DNA of 64,000 nt from Sesamum alatum (GCA_034509735.1 JACGWO010000005.1:14683264-14747263), one strand, 5' to 3'; counted from the first letter of the stretch, positions 9,827-22,456 are shown. Translations and numbers: made by a program. Notes: generated by a model from the sequence alone, not told the origin.

Positions 9827-11929
9827 GTGGTATCAGAGCACGGTTCGGTGTATAGGCCTAGGGTTCTGTGTGCGTTTCAAGCATGTCGTTTTCTTGCTTT
9901 CAATCGTGTATGAATTTTTGGTGCTGTTGATTTCTTGTTTTTCTTCGGAAACGGAGGGCAAAACAAATAAAACGGAAGAAAACGACACACCCAGAGGAGC
10001 CTGCGTGTGGCAGCCCTTGCCAGGCGCGCACCGCTTGCGCGGATCCGGCCGGACGCCAAGAGCGGATGGATGGCCGGGTGCGCGCGCACGCAAGCAGGAA
10101 AGCCTGCGCACGCGCTCCAGGCCAGTCCGTCGGGGCACCTGCGCGGCTGGTGCGCAGCCAGGGAGGCCGCACGCGCCCACGCGCATGGGGCAGCGCTGGC
10201 AGGCGCGCGCACGGACGCAGATGATGGAGTCTACGCGCGCGCGCCCGGCAGGCGCGCCTGATGTGCAAGCGCGCGCATGGGCCTGCACGCAGGCGACGCG
10301 GCAGGGTGGCGCGCGCGGGCAGAGGTGCCTGTGCGCAGCAGCCCGCCAGCATGCGCTGCACTGCCGACCAGGCGCGCGCGCGAGCAGGCAGGGGCCTGCG
10401 CGCGCGTGCCATGCGCGCACGGACAGCAGGCTAGGCCTGCTGGCCTATGTGCGCCAGTAGAACGCTGCCAGTGGCGGCGACCGGTCATCGTTTACGTTTT
10501 CGTCTTATTTTGATTTTTTGAATAATTCTGAAAAATTAGTTTTATTTAATTTTTGCATGTTTTCTCAAAGAACGTTATTTGGAAGGTTGTGGTATTGGAT
10601 TTAGAATCCCGTGGTATTACTCACCTTCAAATAATGAGGAAGGGTATTGCTAAACGGGAAAGGATATTACCAACGGTTGTACCATGTTTTTCATACGTGA
10701 CTTGTTGATTTATCATGGGATTATGTGATTGGATATCATGTAATTATGTGCGTTTATTGAAAAATGGATGATCACGAGCCCTAGACCGAATGTATGGTTT
10801 AATTTATGTTGGGCCTGTGTGCCTCTTTTGCTTTCTTCTTCTTCGCTTCTAGTTTCCTTGGAATAATAAGGCATTCTATCTCCCTCCTATTGTACTGCCC
10901 CTGGGTTTTCGCTGGGGTTTCTTTTTTGTATATGTAATCAGAGTAGTCTAGGAGTGAGGATTTTATTTTATATATTTGGTGGAGATGAAGGAAGGTCCAC
11001 ATGGAGAGCCCAGAATGGAGGATCCAAGGCATTTCCATGGAAGTTTGAAAGAGTAAAAGAGACCAAGGCCCATCAGCATGTTGATCGGGTTACTATTAAA
11101 TGTAATAGTGTAGGACCAACCCTAGATTGACCATAATCCACTGCGGGCTCAGTGGGTCTCATAGGATTCGGGCTCGGGATCATCCAACAGGGGCGTGCTA
11201 GGCTTTAATTATGCATGTGGCTTTTATGGCAAATGCATGGTCCTATTTATCATATTACTGATATGGGATGCAAATTTCAATTACGCATTATGGAAGAATG
11301 TGTTTGTGTATGGGATCTACGTCATTTAAAACTCTCACTTGGTTGGACCAAGATTCAAAATATTAAACCCTCGAAAAATGGACATAAACTCTAGGAGTTT
11401 GTCCATGCCTTCCAATCCATGGCATAATGAGGAAGCTGATTTAGGTCGATAGCATGGTCTCACAAGTCGTGGCATGACTATCGTACTTAAAAGAAGTTGC
11501 ACTATGTCATGAACGAAAAGTAGACTACTGTTACCTGTCTCACGAGTCGTGGAGGTACCAGTGGGTCTATGATTCGGTTGATTGGGTCGGGTCTAACGCC
11601 CAAGTAACGTGATTCGCTTGGAGTCCTCGGGATCACGTAAAAGGGTGAGGTAATTATCTTGGAAATCTCGTGGAACGAGAATGGTATGGTATACCTCCCA
11701 CAGGATTCTTCCCATGCGAATCGTAAAAGCGGGGTTTGGGGAAAATCGTTGTGGATCCCAAGCCCACTAGGAAAGGGTATTTCCTGAAAACAATGTTTGA
11801 GAGTGCCGTGTTTTCGTATAAATAGTGGGAGCATTAAATGACTAAAGTCCAAGCATTTAATTATTTATCATAACTTCCGTCTTTTAAAATTTTGTTGATT
11901 GTAGTTCTGTTTTAAAATGTGGATTTAAA
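9827..11929 (+). other. long untranslated leader of copia element with GC-rich tract
   Basis: About 2.1 kb separates the primer site from the gag ATG. It contains an extreme GC- and CpG-rich tract (about 9985-10490, rich in GCGCGC and GGCAGG), then normal AT-rich sequence. Next comes a block shared with the leaders at 40.85-41.95 kb and 52.3-53.47 kb (CTTGGAATAATAAGGC at about 10857; CTCACAAGTCGTGG at 11460; CTCACGAGTCGTGG at 11539). The long reading frames inside the GC tract, in all frames and both strands, come from the lack of AT-rich stop codons and are not genes. Confidence 0.75.
9828..9839 (+). other. primer-binding site (initiator tRNA-Met)
   Basis: TGGTATCAGAGC lies one base after the LTR end. 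It is complementary to the 3' end of plant initiator tRNA-Met, the standard primer of Ty1/copia elements. Confidence 0.9.
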
Positions 11930-12965
11930 ATGTCTAAGAACCCATTATCAACCATACTTGAGAACAACAAGTTTAATGGAACCAATTACAACGACTGGTT
12001 GCGCAATTTGAGGATAGTCCTAGATTACGAGAATCAAGGCTACGTCATGGACGAGCCATTCCCAAGGACCTTGCCGGAAGGATCCACGCTAGAAGAACGT
12101 GAGACGTTCGAGACTTGGCATAAGGATAACCGGAAAGTCCGTAGCATCATACTTGTCTCTATGACGAATGAGATTTAGAAGCAGTATGAAAGGCTAGACG
12201 ATGTCCCTTCCATTATGGCTCGCCTGAAGGATTGCTATGCAGTCCCGGACCTGCGTACTAGGTATGTCGCGACGAAGGCGTTCTTTGGAACTAAAATGAC
12301 CGAAGGGTCCTCTATACAAGAGCATGGGGTCAAGATATTTGCCTTGATGGAAAAGCTCGAGGACCTCAAGACGGGGTCCGATAACGAGACGTACATAGAT
12401 GTGATCCTTCAGTCTCTCCCACCCTCCTTCGACCAATTCATTGTCAACTACAACATGAGCACACTTGAGAAGGGTATTCATGAGTTGATCAATATGTTGG
12501 TGCAATACGAGGCAACGACCAAAAAGTCTGCGACGTCGGTATTGTTTGGAGATGCTTCGACTTCCAAGACGAAAGGCAAGGGTGCCGGACGTTGGAAAAG
12601 CCGTCAAAGCAGCTACCAACACTAAGAGTATTCCCGTTGCCAAAGTGGGGAAAGGCAAAGGAAAAGGGAAGGTTGACTCAAAGCAACAGTCGAGGGCATA
12701 CGACATATGTATCAATTGCCGTGAGAAAGGGCATTGGAAGAGGGATTGCCCCAAACTCCTCTCCAAACAAGGTATCTTTGTGATTGAGGTCAATATGGTT
12801 ACTAACAGTGCCTCTTGGGTATTAGATACTGGCTGTGGAGCTCACATTTGCAATAATTTTGCAGGTGCCGAAAAGAAGCAGAAAACTGAGTAGCGGGGAT
12901 ATGGTCCTAAAGCTTGGGAATGGCAAGGCCATCTCGGCAGAAGCAGTAGGATCCGCCACTCTAGT
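11930..12965 (+). pseudogene. copia Gag and protease, frameshifted
   Basis: The start MSKNPLSTILENNKFNGTNY is the Gag N-terminus shared with the elements at 42004 and 53532. A TAG (12176-12178, CAG to TAG) breaks it, after which the same frame continues MARLKDCYAVPDLRTRYVAT from 12215 and LQSLPPSFDQFIVNYNM. A frameshift after GKGAGRWK (about 12598) moves it to the frame holding the zinc knuckle CINCREKGHWKRDC (CX2CX4HX4C) and the protease motif SWVLDTGCGAH (about 12814-12845). It ends where a solo LTR is inserted at 12971. Gag packages the RNA and the knuckle binds nucleic acid; the aspartic protease cleaves the polyprotein (family knowledge). Three lesions make it inactive. Confidence 0.9.
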
Positions 12966-12970
12966 AGTTA

Positions 12971-14936
12971 TGTTAGAATAGGTGACCATGTAAGCCAATC
13001 TTGGCAGGAAAATGTAACCTATGTCTAGACAATTTCAGTATGTGTTTGATAAAACGCTTATGAATAAGGAAGTGAGATTCATATGGCGTTACTTTGTTTG
13101 CGTTCACTTATACATTGCTATTACATATCTGTTCGCTACGCAAACAAAGCCCACGGGCTGAGAATCTATTTCGGGGGCTGGGACTACGCTTGGAGGTAGG
13201 TCCATGAAATCAGTCTTGCCGAATCAGTCCGAAAATCTCCAAGTCAAGGAATCTCGAAAATGGGTACCGAGATTCCCCTTGAGACTTGCACTAAGCATCT
13301 GCTGTCGTGTTTCATCGACGGGTGACGAAGGTCGTCTAAGTAGTGTTAGTGGGTTAGCCTGCTAGGGAGCAGCTGACTGAGGTGACTCGCGGAAACCGTC
13401 TTACGGAGGACCTTGAGTATGGTCAGCAAGGTATGACGTGAATTCCCAATTCCAATGGTACAGGTCAAGTCCTTTGACTTGAGGAACTTCTGAGTTTACT
13501 TGTATATCAGGTCTGTATCTTAGATATGGTGAGAGATTGCCAAGAAGCACTTGAGTAGTCATAAGCCATATCTAGTGCAGCCCTGGTATACTGAGTGACA
13601 GTAATTTCCAAGAAATGATCTGTCTCCTGTCAAAAGACATTGACAGTTGAGTCTCACGTATGCTCTGTGTCTTGTCCCTAAAATCTGTGGCCACAGTAAC
13701 TGAACAGAAGGGAAGGATTCCCTTGCGGCGTTTAGTAAGGACAGGCCGACACTTAGGTCCAAAATGGGTACTTGCATTTTTCGTGCCCTAGAGCCTAAGT
13801 GGTGAGACCGTAAACAGAAGGACAAGTGTACTGTTAGAGCCTAAATGTTCATCCCCGAATATTTCACCTAGTCTCTAGTGCCATGGACCGTTGCTAGATG
13901 GCCACCCATGGTAACGGACGGATTCTTGGAATCCGACCAAGTCTAGCTGAAAGGTGAACCTAAAGAGTCACACACTATCCACACACACATTTAGTATTTA
14001 ATTTGGAATTAAATATTGGAGAATAGGAATGATTAAATTGGATTTAATCGGGTCCTTTATTTTCTTGGAGAATTAATTCCTTCTATTTGATAAAAGGAAT
14101 TAAATTAATAAATTAGATTTATTAAAGGAATTTATTTAATGGGCTTAAAATAAATATTTATATTTATTTAGGCCTTTTGGAATATTTAAATAGATTTTAA
14201 ATATTTCATGAAATTAAATCAACGGTTGAGATGGAAAGGAGAGATGAATGGCTAGGATTGGTTTGACTAGGTCAAACACTAGTTTGACTAGGTCAAAATC
14301 CTAGTCAACATAGAGTTCTTAGAGTTGGAGTTTAGAGAGGATTAAACTCCTCCTCTATATAAACCCCTAGCCTCCTACAATTTGAAGGATGATGATTCTT
14401 GAAAACACACACAGCACACACTCTCCTCTCCTCTCCTCTCCCTCGTCCGCCCCTCTCTCTCCCACTCTCCAAGAAAATTGGTTTTCTTGTTCTCTTGTTC
14501 TTGGAACATTAGAACTAAGGAAGATCAATCCCGTTAATTCATAACGCGTGGTTGATCTATCCTCTCCATAAATACTTGTTCGTTGCTAGCACGACGTGCA
14601 AGAATACGTGGGTGGATCGTGTGTCATGATTTGGAGGATCTCAAGAACGAGGTCTTGGTGCAAAACGGGGAACAACGCGAGTAGCCGTTGAAGACGAAAA
14701 CGACAACGGGTAGGTCTCGCTTTTGATTTTCGTCCCTCTTTATTTTTAACCCTATGGCCTCCATGATTGTTGTATGCTTTAATTCATGAGATACACCGAA
14801 CACCCGGGAATTTCAAAGGCACACCCTTTGAACGTGTTCTTTATTTAATTAAAGCATGTTTTAATTCCGCAATTTTAATTTTATACCGCGCTTCCGCATT
14901 CGCGCAATTTCCCGGGATGATCCACAATCTCTTTCA
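12971..14936 (+). mobile_element. solo LTR, copia family 1, inserted in pol
   Basis: TGTTAGAATAGGTGACC...CAATCTCTTTCA, 1966 bp, flanked by the TSD AGTTA (12966-12970 and 14937-14941). The reading of the protease/pre-integrase region resumes directly after it. It contains a TATA box (CTATATAAACCCC, about 14354-14366), a W-box array (14261-14308), the LTR core (about 13839-13976) and the U3 hairpin GGAATCTCG/CGAGATTCC at 13248-13276. It was most likely formed by LTR-LTR recombination that removed an inserted element. Confidence 0.93.
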
Positions 14937-17931
14937 AGTTAGTGATCTCATTAGCATAGAATTAGAGCAAGTTTATTATGTACCTATCATGATTAGAAAC
15001 ATCATTTCCATTCCGTTGTTAGACAATAGTGGATATGAGTTTATGATCAATAAAAATTGCTTTTATTTGATGAGGTGTGGAATTGCTCATCTGCTTGGTA
15101 TGCTTAATAACGACCTCTAAATCTTGCAACAAATGAACGTCATTTTAAACGCTCAACACAAACGTAAATAGATAATAATGGGAACGCACGACTGTGGCAC
15201 GTTAGGCTAGGTCACATTTCCCAAGATAGGATGAGGAAATTGGCAGACTCAAAGAACCTAGAGGTAGGGGACTTGAGTGAGCTACCAACTTCCGAATCCT
15301 GTCTTAGAGGGAAAATGACCAAGAAGCCCTTTGTAGGACAAAGCAGGCTTGCCACAGGTCTGTTGGACTTGGTCCATACCGACGTATGTGGACCACTAAG
15401 GACGCAGGCCCGAGGTGGGTTCTCCTACTTCATAACCTTCACCGATGATCATTCACGGTATGGTTATGTATACCTGATGAGGTACAAGTCTAAAGCTCTT
15501 GAGAGGTTTGAAGAATTCAGACTTGAAGTTGAGAACCAAACCGGCTGCAAAATTAAAGTCCTACGGTCAGACCGAGGCGGAGAGTACCATAGTACTGAGT
15601 TCCTTAATTATCTTAAAGAAAATGGTATAATCTCTGAATGGACACCTCCTGGGACACCACAGTTAAATGGGGTCTCTGAGAGGATGAATCGAACCCTGTT
15701 GGACATGGTTCGATCCATGATGAGTTTTACCAAATTGCTCTTGTCCTTTTGGGGCTACGCATTGGAGACTACGGCCAAGTTGTTAAATTTGGCGCCAACC
15801 AATATGTTGACACAAACGCCATATGAAATATGGCACAGCAAGCCTGCATCCTACAACTACTTAAAAGTATGGGGTAGCCCCGCATACGCTAAGAAGCTAG
15901 TGGGAGATAAGCTAGAATCGAAGTCTAGTTTATGCAGGTTCGTTGGATACCCTAAGGAAATTGCAGGTTATTATTTCTATGACCCCTTGGAACAAAAGGT
16001 ATTTGTTTCAAGGAACGCAGCGTTCTTGGAACAAGGCTTTCCAGAGGATGTCCAACCTGATGAACTGATCCTTGAGGAGTCAAGTGATGGAAACCAGTCA
16101 TCAGTGGAAGCCACGGATTCCTCACTTAGAGGATTCAGGATACATACCCAGAGGGCTACCAACCTCGAGAAGTCCAGCATGCTAGGCATGAAGGATGACC
16201 TCAAGAAGGTCCAGCCTCGGTACCTGAACCGTCGGCTCCAATACAGTCAGCGCCCACAGTCACCACTGACGTTCCCGTTCTCCGTAGGTCAACTAGAGAG
16301 TCACGACCTCCGGTGAGATACAGCTTTCTGAACACGACCAGTCTATTGGATAAGGATCCTAAGACATACGGGGAAGCGATGTCTAATATCGACTCTGGGA
16401 GATAGCTTGAGGCCATGAAAACCGAAACGGACTCCATGAATGAGAACCAAGTCTGGACACTTGTAGACCTGCCCAAAGGGGTTAAGCCAATTGGCTGTAA
16501 ATGGGTCTATAAGCGCAAACTTGGCATTAATGGAGAAGTCACGACTTCAAGGCTAGGCTAGTAGCAAAAGGGTACACTCAACGACCCGGGGTGGATTTTG
16601 ATGACACCTACTCGCCAGTAGCCATGGCTAAATCCATTCGGATCCTGCTTGCCATAGCAGTATGGTATGACTATGAGATATGGCAGATGGACGTGAAAAC
16701 GGCCTTCCTCAATAGTTTCATTGAGGAAGAGATCTACATGGATCAGCCGGAGGGTTTCACAGTTGCCGGAGAAGAACAGAAGGTCTGTCGTCTCCAAAAG
16801 TCCATCTATGGCCTCAAACAAGCATCCAGAAGTTGGAACATTCGCTTTGACAAAGTCATACGGGGTTATGATTTCATCAAAAACGAATCCAACCCTTGTG
16901 TATACAAGAAGGTCACTGGAAGCTCTATAGTGTTCCTAGTGCTTTATTTGGATGACATTCTACTCATAGGTAATGACGTGAGAATGTTGGGTGACACAAA
17001 AGCATGGTTATCAACTCAGTTTTCCATGAAGGATTTGGGTGAAGCCTCCTACATTCTAGGCATCCAGATTGTCAGGGACAGATCTAAGAGAATGTTAGGA
17101 CTAACCCAAAACTCGTATATGGAGAAAGTCCTGAAAAGGTTTCGGATGGACAACTCCAAACGAGGATTTCTTCCCATTAGGCATGGGATCAAGTTGTCCA
17201 AGAAACAGTCTCCGCAGACTGATGAGGAACTTGAAAAGATGAAAGTCGTTCCCTATGCTTCTGCCGTAGGAAGCATCCAATATGCGGTCCACTGCACAAG
17301 ACCTAACATCGCTTACGCTTTGAGTGTAACGAGCAGATATCATTTCTGTGCAGGAGAGGCACATCGAAATGCGATCAAGGGCATCCTTAAGTACCTAAGG
17401 AGGACTAAGAAAATGTTCCTAGTCTATCGCAATGGAGAACTGATCCTGGAAGGCTTTAGTGATGCTAGCTTCCAGGCAGATGACGATAATGCCAAGTCTC
17501 AATCGGGTTATGTATTCAGGCTCAATGGAGGAGTGGTAGCATGGAAAAGTTCCAAGCAAGAAACTACTGCTGATTCCACCACCGAGGCCGAATACATAGC
17601 AGCTTCAGAAGCTGCTAAAGAAGCGGTTTGGATGAGAAACTACATCCAAGAGTTGGGTGCGGCGCCTAACATCGCCGAGCCTGTTGTCATCTTCTGTGGT
17701 AACAACGGAGCCATAGCGCAAGCAAAGGAATCGAGATCTCATCACAGATCCAAACACATTCTTAGACGCTACCACCTTCTAAGGGAGATGGTAGGAAGAG
17801 GTGACGTTCGGATGGACCGAGTCAACTCAGCAGACAACACAGCAAATCCGCTGACAAAGCCTATGTTGCAGAGCGCTCATACGCAACATCTTGAGAAGAT
17901 GGGGATTAGGCATATGGGTGATTGGCTTTAA
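14937..17931 (+). pseudogene. copia Pol: pre-integrase, integrase, reverse transcriptase, RNase H, broken
   Basis: It continues the protease fragment with IELEQVYYVPIMIRNIISIP and YLMRCGIAHLLG. A stop at 15120 and a TAG near 15168 break the pre-integrase part. From 15231 a 361-codon frame carries the pre-integrase end and integrase. Its DDE residues sit in HTDVCGP, RSDRGGEY and NGVSERMNR. The frame ends at 16316; the linker to 16590 has a TGG-to-TAG stop (GRxLEAMK) and a frameshift. From 16591 a 446-codon frame holds the reverse transcriptase (DVKTAFLN; YLDDILLIG, with Leu where relatives have YVDD) and RNase H (SDASFQ, TEAEYIAASEAAKEAVW), ending DWL-stop at 17931. Four or more lesions, so inactive. 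Confidence 0.92.
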
Positions 17932-17936
17932 AGGTC

Positions 17937-17947
17937 AAGTGGGAGAT
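17937..17947 (+). other. polypurine tract
   Basis: AAGTGGGAGAT lies immediately before the 3' LTR at 17948, in the same arrangement as at 830-840 and 46013-46023. Confidence 0.85.
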
Positions 17948-19955
17948 TGTTTGAATAGGTGACCATGTAGCCAATCTTGGTAGGCGAATTGTAACCTATG
18001 TCTGAACAATTTCGAAGTTTTTTTTGGTAAAACACTAATGAATAAGAAAGTGAAATTCATTTGGTGCATACTTTGTTTGAGTTCACTTTATCTGCTTTAT
18101 AATTGTTCGCTACACAAACAAAGCCCACAAACTGAAATCGCATTTCAAGGACTGGGACTACGCTTGGAGATAGGTCCATGAAATCAGTTCCGCCGAATCA
18201 GTCGGAAATCTCCAATTCAAGGAATCTCGAAAATGGGTACCGAGATTCCCCTTGAGACTTGCACTAAGCATCTGCTGTCGTGTTTCATCGACGGGTGAGG
18301 AGGGTTGTCTAAGCAGTGTTAGTGGGTCGGCCTGCTGGGGGAGCGTCCGACTGAGGTAACTCGCGGGAACCGTCTTACGGAGGACCTTAAGTAGGGTAGG
18401 CTAGGTATAACGTGAGTTCCCAGTTCCAACGGTAAAGGTCAAGTCCTTTGACTTGAGGAATTGTTGAGTTTACCTGTACATGGGGACTGTATCTTAGGAA
18501 TGGTGAGAGATTTCCAAGATGCACTTGAGTAGTCATAAGCCATATCTAGTGCAGCCACGGTGTACAACGTGGCAGTAGTTTCCAAGAAAGGATCTATCTC
18601 CTGTCAGGGGTGTTGACAGTTGTTTCTCACTATACTTTGTGTCTTGTCCCTAATATCTATGGCCACAGTAACTGAACAGAAGGGAAGGATTCCCTTGCGG
18701 TGTTTGGTAAAGGACAGACCGAGACTTAGGTCCAAAATGGGTACCTACATAATCCGTGCCCTAAACCCTAAGTGGTGAGACCGTAGACGGAAGGATAGAT
18801 GTACTGTAGAGCCTAAATGTTCATCCCCGTATATTCAGCTAGTCTCTAGTGCTATGGACCGTTGCTAGACGGCCACCCATGGTGAAGGGCGGATTCTAGG
18901 AATCCAACCAAGTCTAGCTGAAGGTGAACCTAAAGAGTCACACACAATCCGCACACATAACGTATTCAATTTAGAATTAAATATTTGGAGAAATGGAGCG
19001 ATTAAATTGGATTTAATCGGGTCCTTCTTTTCTTGGGAAGAAATTAATTCCTTTTGTTAGATATAAGGAATTTATCTAATAAATTGGATTTATTAGAAAT
19101 TAATTTAATGGGCTTGGAATAAATATTTATATTTGATATATTTAATTATTGCCTTTAGGACTATTTAAATGAGATTTAAATATTCTATTAAATTAATCAA
19201 TGGTTGAGATTAAAGAGAGAAATCTATGGCTTAGATTGGTTTGACCAAGAAAGCTAGATGTTGACTAGGATTTGACTAGGTCAAATCCTATTCAAGAAGG
19301 AGTCTTCAAAGTGTAGGGATTTGAAGAGGAATAGGATTCATCCTCTATAAAATACTCCTAAGTATCCACTTTGAAGAGGATGATGAAATTTGAAACACAC
19401 ACACACACACACACACACACTACTCGGCTCCTCTCTCTCTCTCTCTCTCTCTCTCGGCCGCGTCTCTCTCTCCCTCTCTTCCAAATTCTTTTGAGTTGAC
19501 AATTGAACTAAGGAGGTTTGATCTCGTTAATTTAATAGCATTTGATCATTCCGTCATCTCCAAATATATATATACTTGGTCTATCGCTAGCACGAGGAGC
19601 AACATCTGTGGGTGGATTGCGTGTACGAATTAGAAGGTCTCCTACACGAGATCTTGGAGCAAAACGGGGAACAACGCGAGTAGCGGTTTGAAGACGAAAA
19701 CGACAATCGGTAGGTTTCCGATTTACAATATTCGTCCCTCTTTATTTTTAAACCCTATGGCCTCCATGATTATTATATATGCTTTTATTGTTCATGAGAT
19801 ACACCGAACGCCCGGGAGTTTCAAGGGAATACCCCTTGAACGTGTTTTACATATATTGTATATGCATGTTTAAATTCTTTCAATCTTTAGATTATACCGC
19901 TCTTCCGCGTTCGCGTTACTCCCGGTACGATCCACACACCTTTCTCAGACTTTCA
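17948..19955 (+). mobile_element. 3' LTR of the copia element at 9489-19955
   Basis: TGTTTGAATAGGTGACC...CTCAGACTTTCA, 2008 bp, followed by AAAGT (19956-19960). It is closely similar to the LTR at 6987-8963, including the same terminal bases. It contains an (AC)n(CT)n microsatellite (about 19398-19452), W-boxes (19240-19287), the U3 hairpin (18221-18249) and the LTR core (about 18813-18945). Confidence 0.9.
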
Positions 19956-20885
19956 AAAGTATTCCTCAACATTTTGTGGAGATAATCATCCTGATTCCCA
20001 CTCCTTCTATTGATACCATACACCCCGATATGGTGTAACAAACCATCTCCATTTATGTAACCATTGTCACAGAGATAGTAGTAGCCTGAAACGCGGAAGA
20101 GTAACTAAAATTATTTTACATAAATGAGAGAATCGATAAAAACAACCTTAAATCCAAATTAACTAGTGAGTTAAAAGGCTTAATTACCTCTTCAAATTTT
20201 CAATGAGTTATCTCGGTTCATTGCATCACGCAATGCCATATTGTTCGCTACACTGCCTTCCCAACCTGACAAAACGTAAACGACGTTCAAATTCTGTAAC
20301 ACCCACCTAGCACATTAACTACTATGGAGCCTTTACGTGTATGGTGGTGTGCTTTATCATTGGCTAGTACTCTAATGTGTATGTATGTTCCGGCGAGTGG
20401 TCCTAAACATCCCTGTATTGGAGAGCACAATTATGTACAAGTTCTGACAATAATTGTGAAATAGTTGCTATATAATAAAAAGCACATTGAGTTCAATCTA
20501 CCTCAAACCATTGCCATCTTGAGCAGTTGTTGTTAGATGGAACAGGAGTTGGTTTAGCCAACAATATGTGTAGCTGAAGAACAACATGCAATACCTTCTG
20601 GAAATGTCGGCTAATAGTCAGTCCCGACCGAATGAAGTCTTACTTAACAGTGCGATTTTTCTTGTGGTCCACAAGTACACATAGAAACATGGCTACTTGT
20701 TCATGGACGCTGACATGCTTGGTATCTCTCGAACCTGCGATTTGATGTAAAATATGGCACAACCTATCGAAGGCATTATGAGTTATTTGTAGATTATCTA
20801 AGCACGAAACATCATTTATTTCAGTTAACGTTCTCATGATATTCACTTGTTGAGGTACACGGTTCCGTAAGCTATACTTCAACAA
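19956..20885 (-). pseudogene. HARBI1-like PIF/Harbinger transposase, N-terminal and core part
   Basis: On the minus strand the frame 20885-20640 reads LTEINDVSCLDNLQITHNAF, DRLCHILHQIAGSRDTKHVS and EQVAMFLCVLVDHKKNRTVK, then a TAA. The same frame resumes DFIRSGLTISRHFQKVLHVV and LLAKPTPVPSNNNC. Later exons give LGPLAGTYIHI, VYVLSGWEGSVANNMALRDA and GYYYLCDNGYINGDG. This is the HARBI1/ALP1-like family (DDE_Tnp_4). Against the family patterns LxALDGTYI and GSAADSRVL, both catalytic Asp positions are changed here (Asp to Ala; Asp to Asn). Intron-like gaps start at about 20507 (GTAGATTG) and before the GYYYL exon (ends ...CGTTTCAG). The gene continues across the retrotransposon to 6681. Inactive by stops and catalytic changes. 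Confidence 0.88.
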
Positions 20886-21733
20886 CCTTCGTGGATGATT
20901 GACTCGTAATTAGGCCCTCTGATTGCGATAGTAAGGATACAGTTAAACTAACATCCTCAATGAATCGATCATAAACTCTTGAATTGTAACAAAAATTTCA
21001 AGTTGTTCAGCAAATCCCATCCTAAGATGAACATAATGCGACAAGTGAAGTTCAACTAAGGTCACCACATTATCTTAAATACTCATCAAACAATTGAAAA
21101 ACAACAACATACTATCCATTATTTGGTACAAGCAGTTGGGTGTAATCCGTAGTGATTGCACAAAAACAAAAAAATAATAAAATAAAACAAACATATACGA
21201 AAAATAACTAGCCACAAGAGTGAATCCATGTAAAACCAGCAGACAAAATAAATGATTTCTAAAATTTCTTGGTCTCTCGAAATTACTCAGAACATGGTTA
21301 CTTGGAATGGCGTCACTGTGCACACCGGCCCTCTTTCTCAAAACCTCACCGTCCTCCTTGATCTGCTACGATAAAAAAACAAATTAAAATTAACCAAGAA
21401 AAAATTGACAAACTAAAATAGAGAAAATTGCATCAGCATTTCTACCGCCATTCGATGTCGAATGCTGACCTTCCTCCCTGATCTGCTACAAAAACAATAA
21501 ATAAATAAACCGGCGTAAATTTACAAACCAAAGTAGAGGACATGAAGGATAGTTTGGGCTACAAAACTTGAGCTCGTATTGTTCACCCTCTTCGCCTTTC
21601 TTTTAGCTAGGAGCAGGAATGAAATGAATCCCAGCATTTAACGCGCCAATATCTAGATGTTGGCATTTTGGTAAATGTCTAAGCTAAAATGGGGACAAGG
21701 TAGTAATTTTACCATCTTGTCCTGAATGGGATA
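20886..21733. other. 5' flank of the Harbinger transposase gene
   Basis: Non-coding, AT-rich sequence between the transposase start and the terminal repeat. Two short near-repeats containing CTCCTTGATCTGCTAC / CTCCCTGATCTGCTAC occur at about 21354 and 21473. The 88-codon minus-strand frame at 21075-21341 has no recognised motif. It presumably holds the element's promoter and subterminal region. Confidence 0.4.
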
Positions 21734-21760
21734 CTAGCCCAAATAACTAAACAAGCCTTA
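21734..21760. repeat. right terminal inverted repeat and TTA target duplication of PIF/Harbinger element
   Basis: The end reads TAGCCCAAATAACTAAACA then AGCC, followed by TTA (21758-21760). From outside in this is GGCTTGTTTAGTTATTTGGG, a PIF/Harbinger-type terminal repeat with the family's three-base TWA target preference. The partner repeat on the left was not found; it may be decayed or displaced near 3-5 kb. Confidence 0.6.
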
Positions 21761-22456
21761 TTTGCCAGGTTGCACAAGGGCACCATAACAATAATTAGGT
21801 CGGAGCCTTTGTTTCATCCTGGGCCGTCGTTCAACAAAAGGAAACAAGGGATAGGGCTACAATCTTATTCAACGTTGTAACCTAATGAAAACGGGTACTT
21901 ATAGTAAAGAGATCATCCAAAATAAGTCTTGACCTCTTGAACTCGATGATTCACAGGGCCCTATTATTAATACATCATTAACATAAACTAACAGTGCAAG
22001 CAAACCTATTTTTGTGAGTTTAGAGGATAAGCACTAGTTATGTTTTGACTAAATGAACCCTAAATCCTCCAATTTGCTTGTGATATCTTGCTTCTATTGT
22101 CTTAAGGCTTGCTTTAAGCCATAAAGAGACATCATTGACTCACATACCTACCCAAGAGCCACATGATAATCTTCTGGTGCTTGCATATATATCTCCTCAA
22201 CTAAATAACCATGAAAGAAATATTATTGATATCCAACTGATGAAAAAGCCAAGTAAAAGGACGCAATTGCCAAAAGCACTCTAACTATTACAGCCTTAGC
22301 TATTAGGGAAAAAACTTTCTACGAAGATTGAAGCCTCAGCTTTGGAGTAGTTGGAGGTTGAGGACGATGCATTTCTTATTTTGTATTTAAGTCGCGTTTC
22401 CTTTTATGTGTTTTTATAAGTGTAATAGCAATTCTTTTTTTTTTTTTTTTGATTCC
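21761..22456 (-). pseudogene. old copia reverse transcriptase fragment (minus strand)
   Basis: On the minus strand from about 22290 the reading is IAKAVIVRVLLAIASFYLAF, then FHGYLVEEIYMQAPEDYHVA, then SMMSLYGLKQALRQ. These match the copia reverse-transcriptase signature (VRVLLAIA, LHGYLxEEIYM, KSLYGLKQA). It is broken by at least four stops and fades out toward 21930. The sequence from 21761 to 21930 holds nothing I can name, and 22330-22456 is AT-rich. It belongs to the same strand and probably the same old element as the integrase and gag remnants at 32.9-37.3 kb, with a CACTA transposon between them. Confidence 0.75.

Noticed and set aside
9828..9839. tRNA gene fragment
   Set aside because: Only the 12-base complement of the tRNA-Met 3' end is present directly after an LTR: a primer-binding site, not a tRNA gene.
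9833..10513. Several overlapping long reading frames on both strands (up to 196 codons)
   Set aside because: They lie in the GC-rich leader tract where stop codons are rare by composition; all frames are open, translations are low-complexity Arg/Ala/Gly, and the second element's tract gives unrelated frames.
10799..11038. Antisense frame in the leader with ETPAK..RRE..LIIPR, also seen at 40919-41137
   Set aside because: It follows from conservation of the leader block; the third element breaks the frame and no known domain fits.
14767..15120. Recurring LTR frame containing HEIHRTPG..GTPFERV (also 8695, 19688, 39541, 47825)
   Set aside because: It comes from the GAGATACACC block and hairpin of U5; frames and starts differ from copy to copy and RNA structure explains the conservation better.
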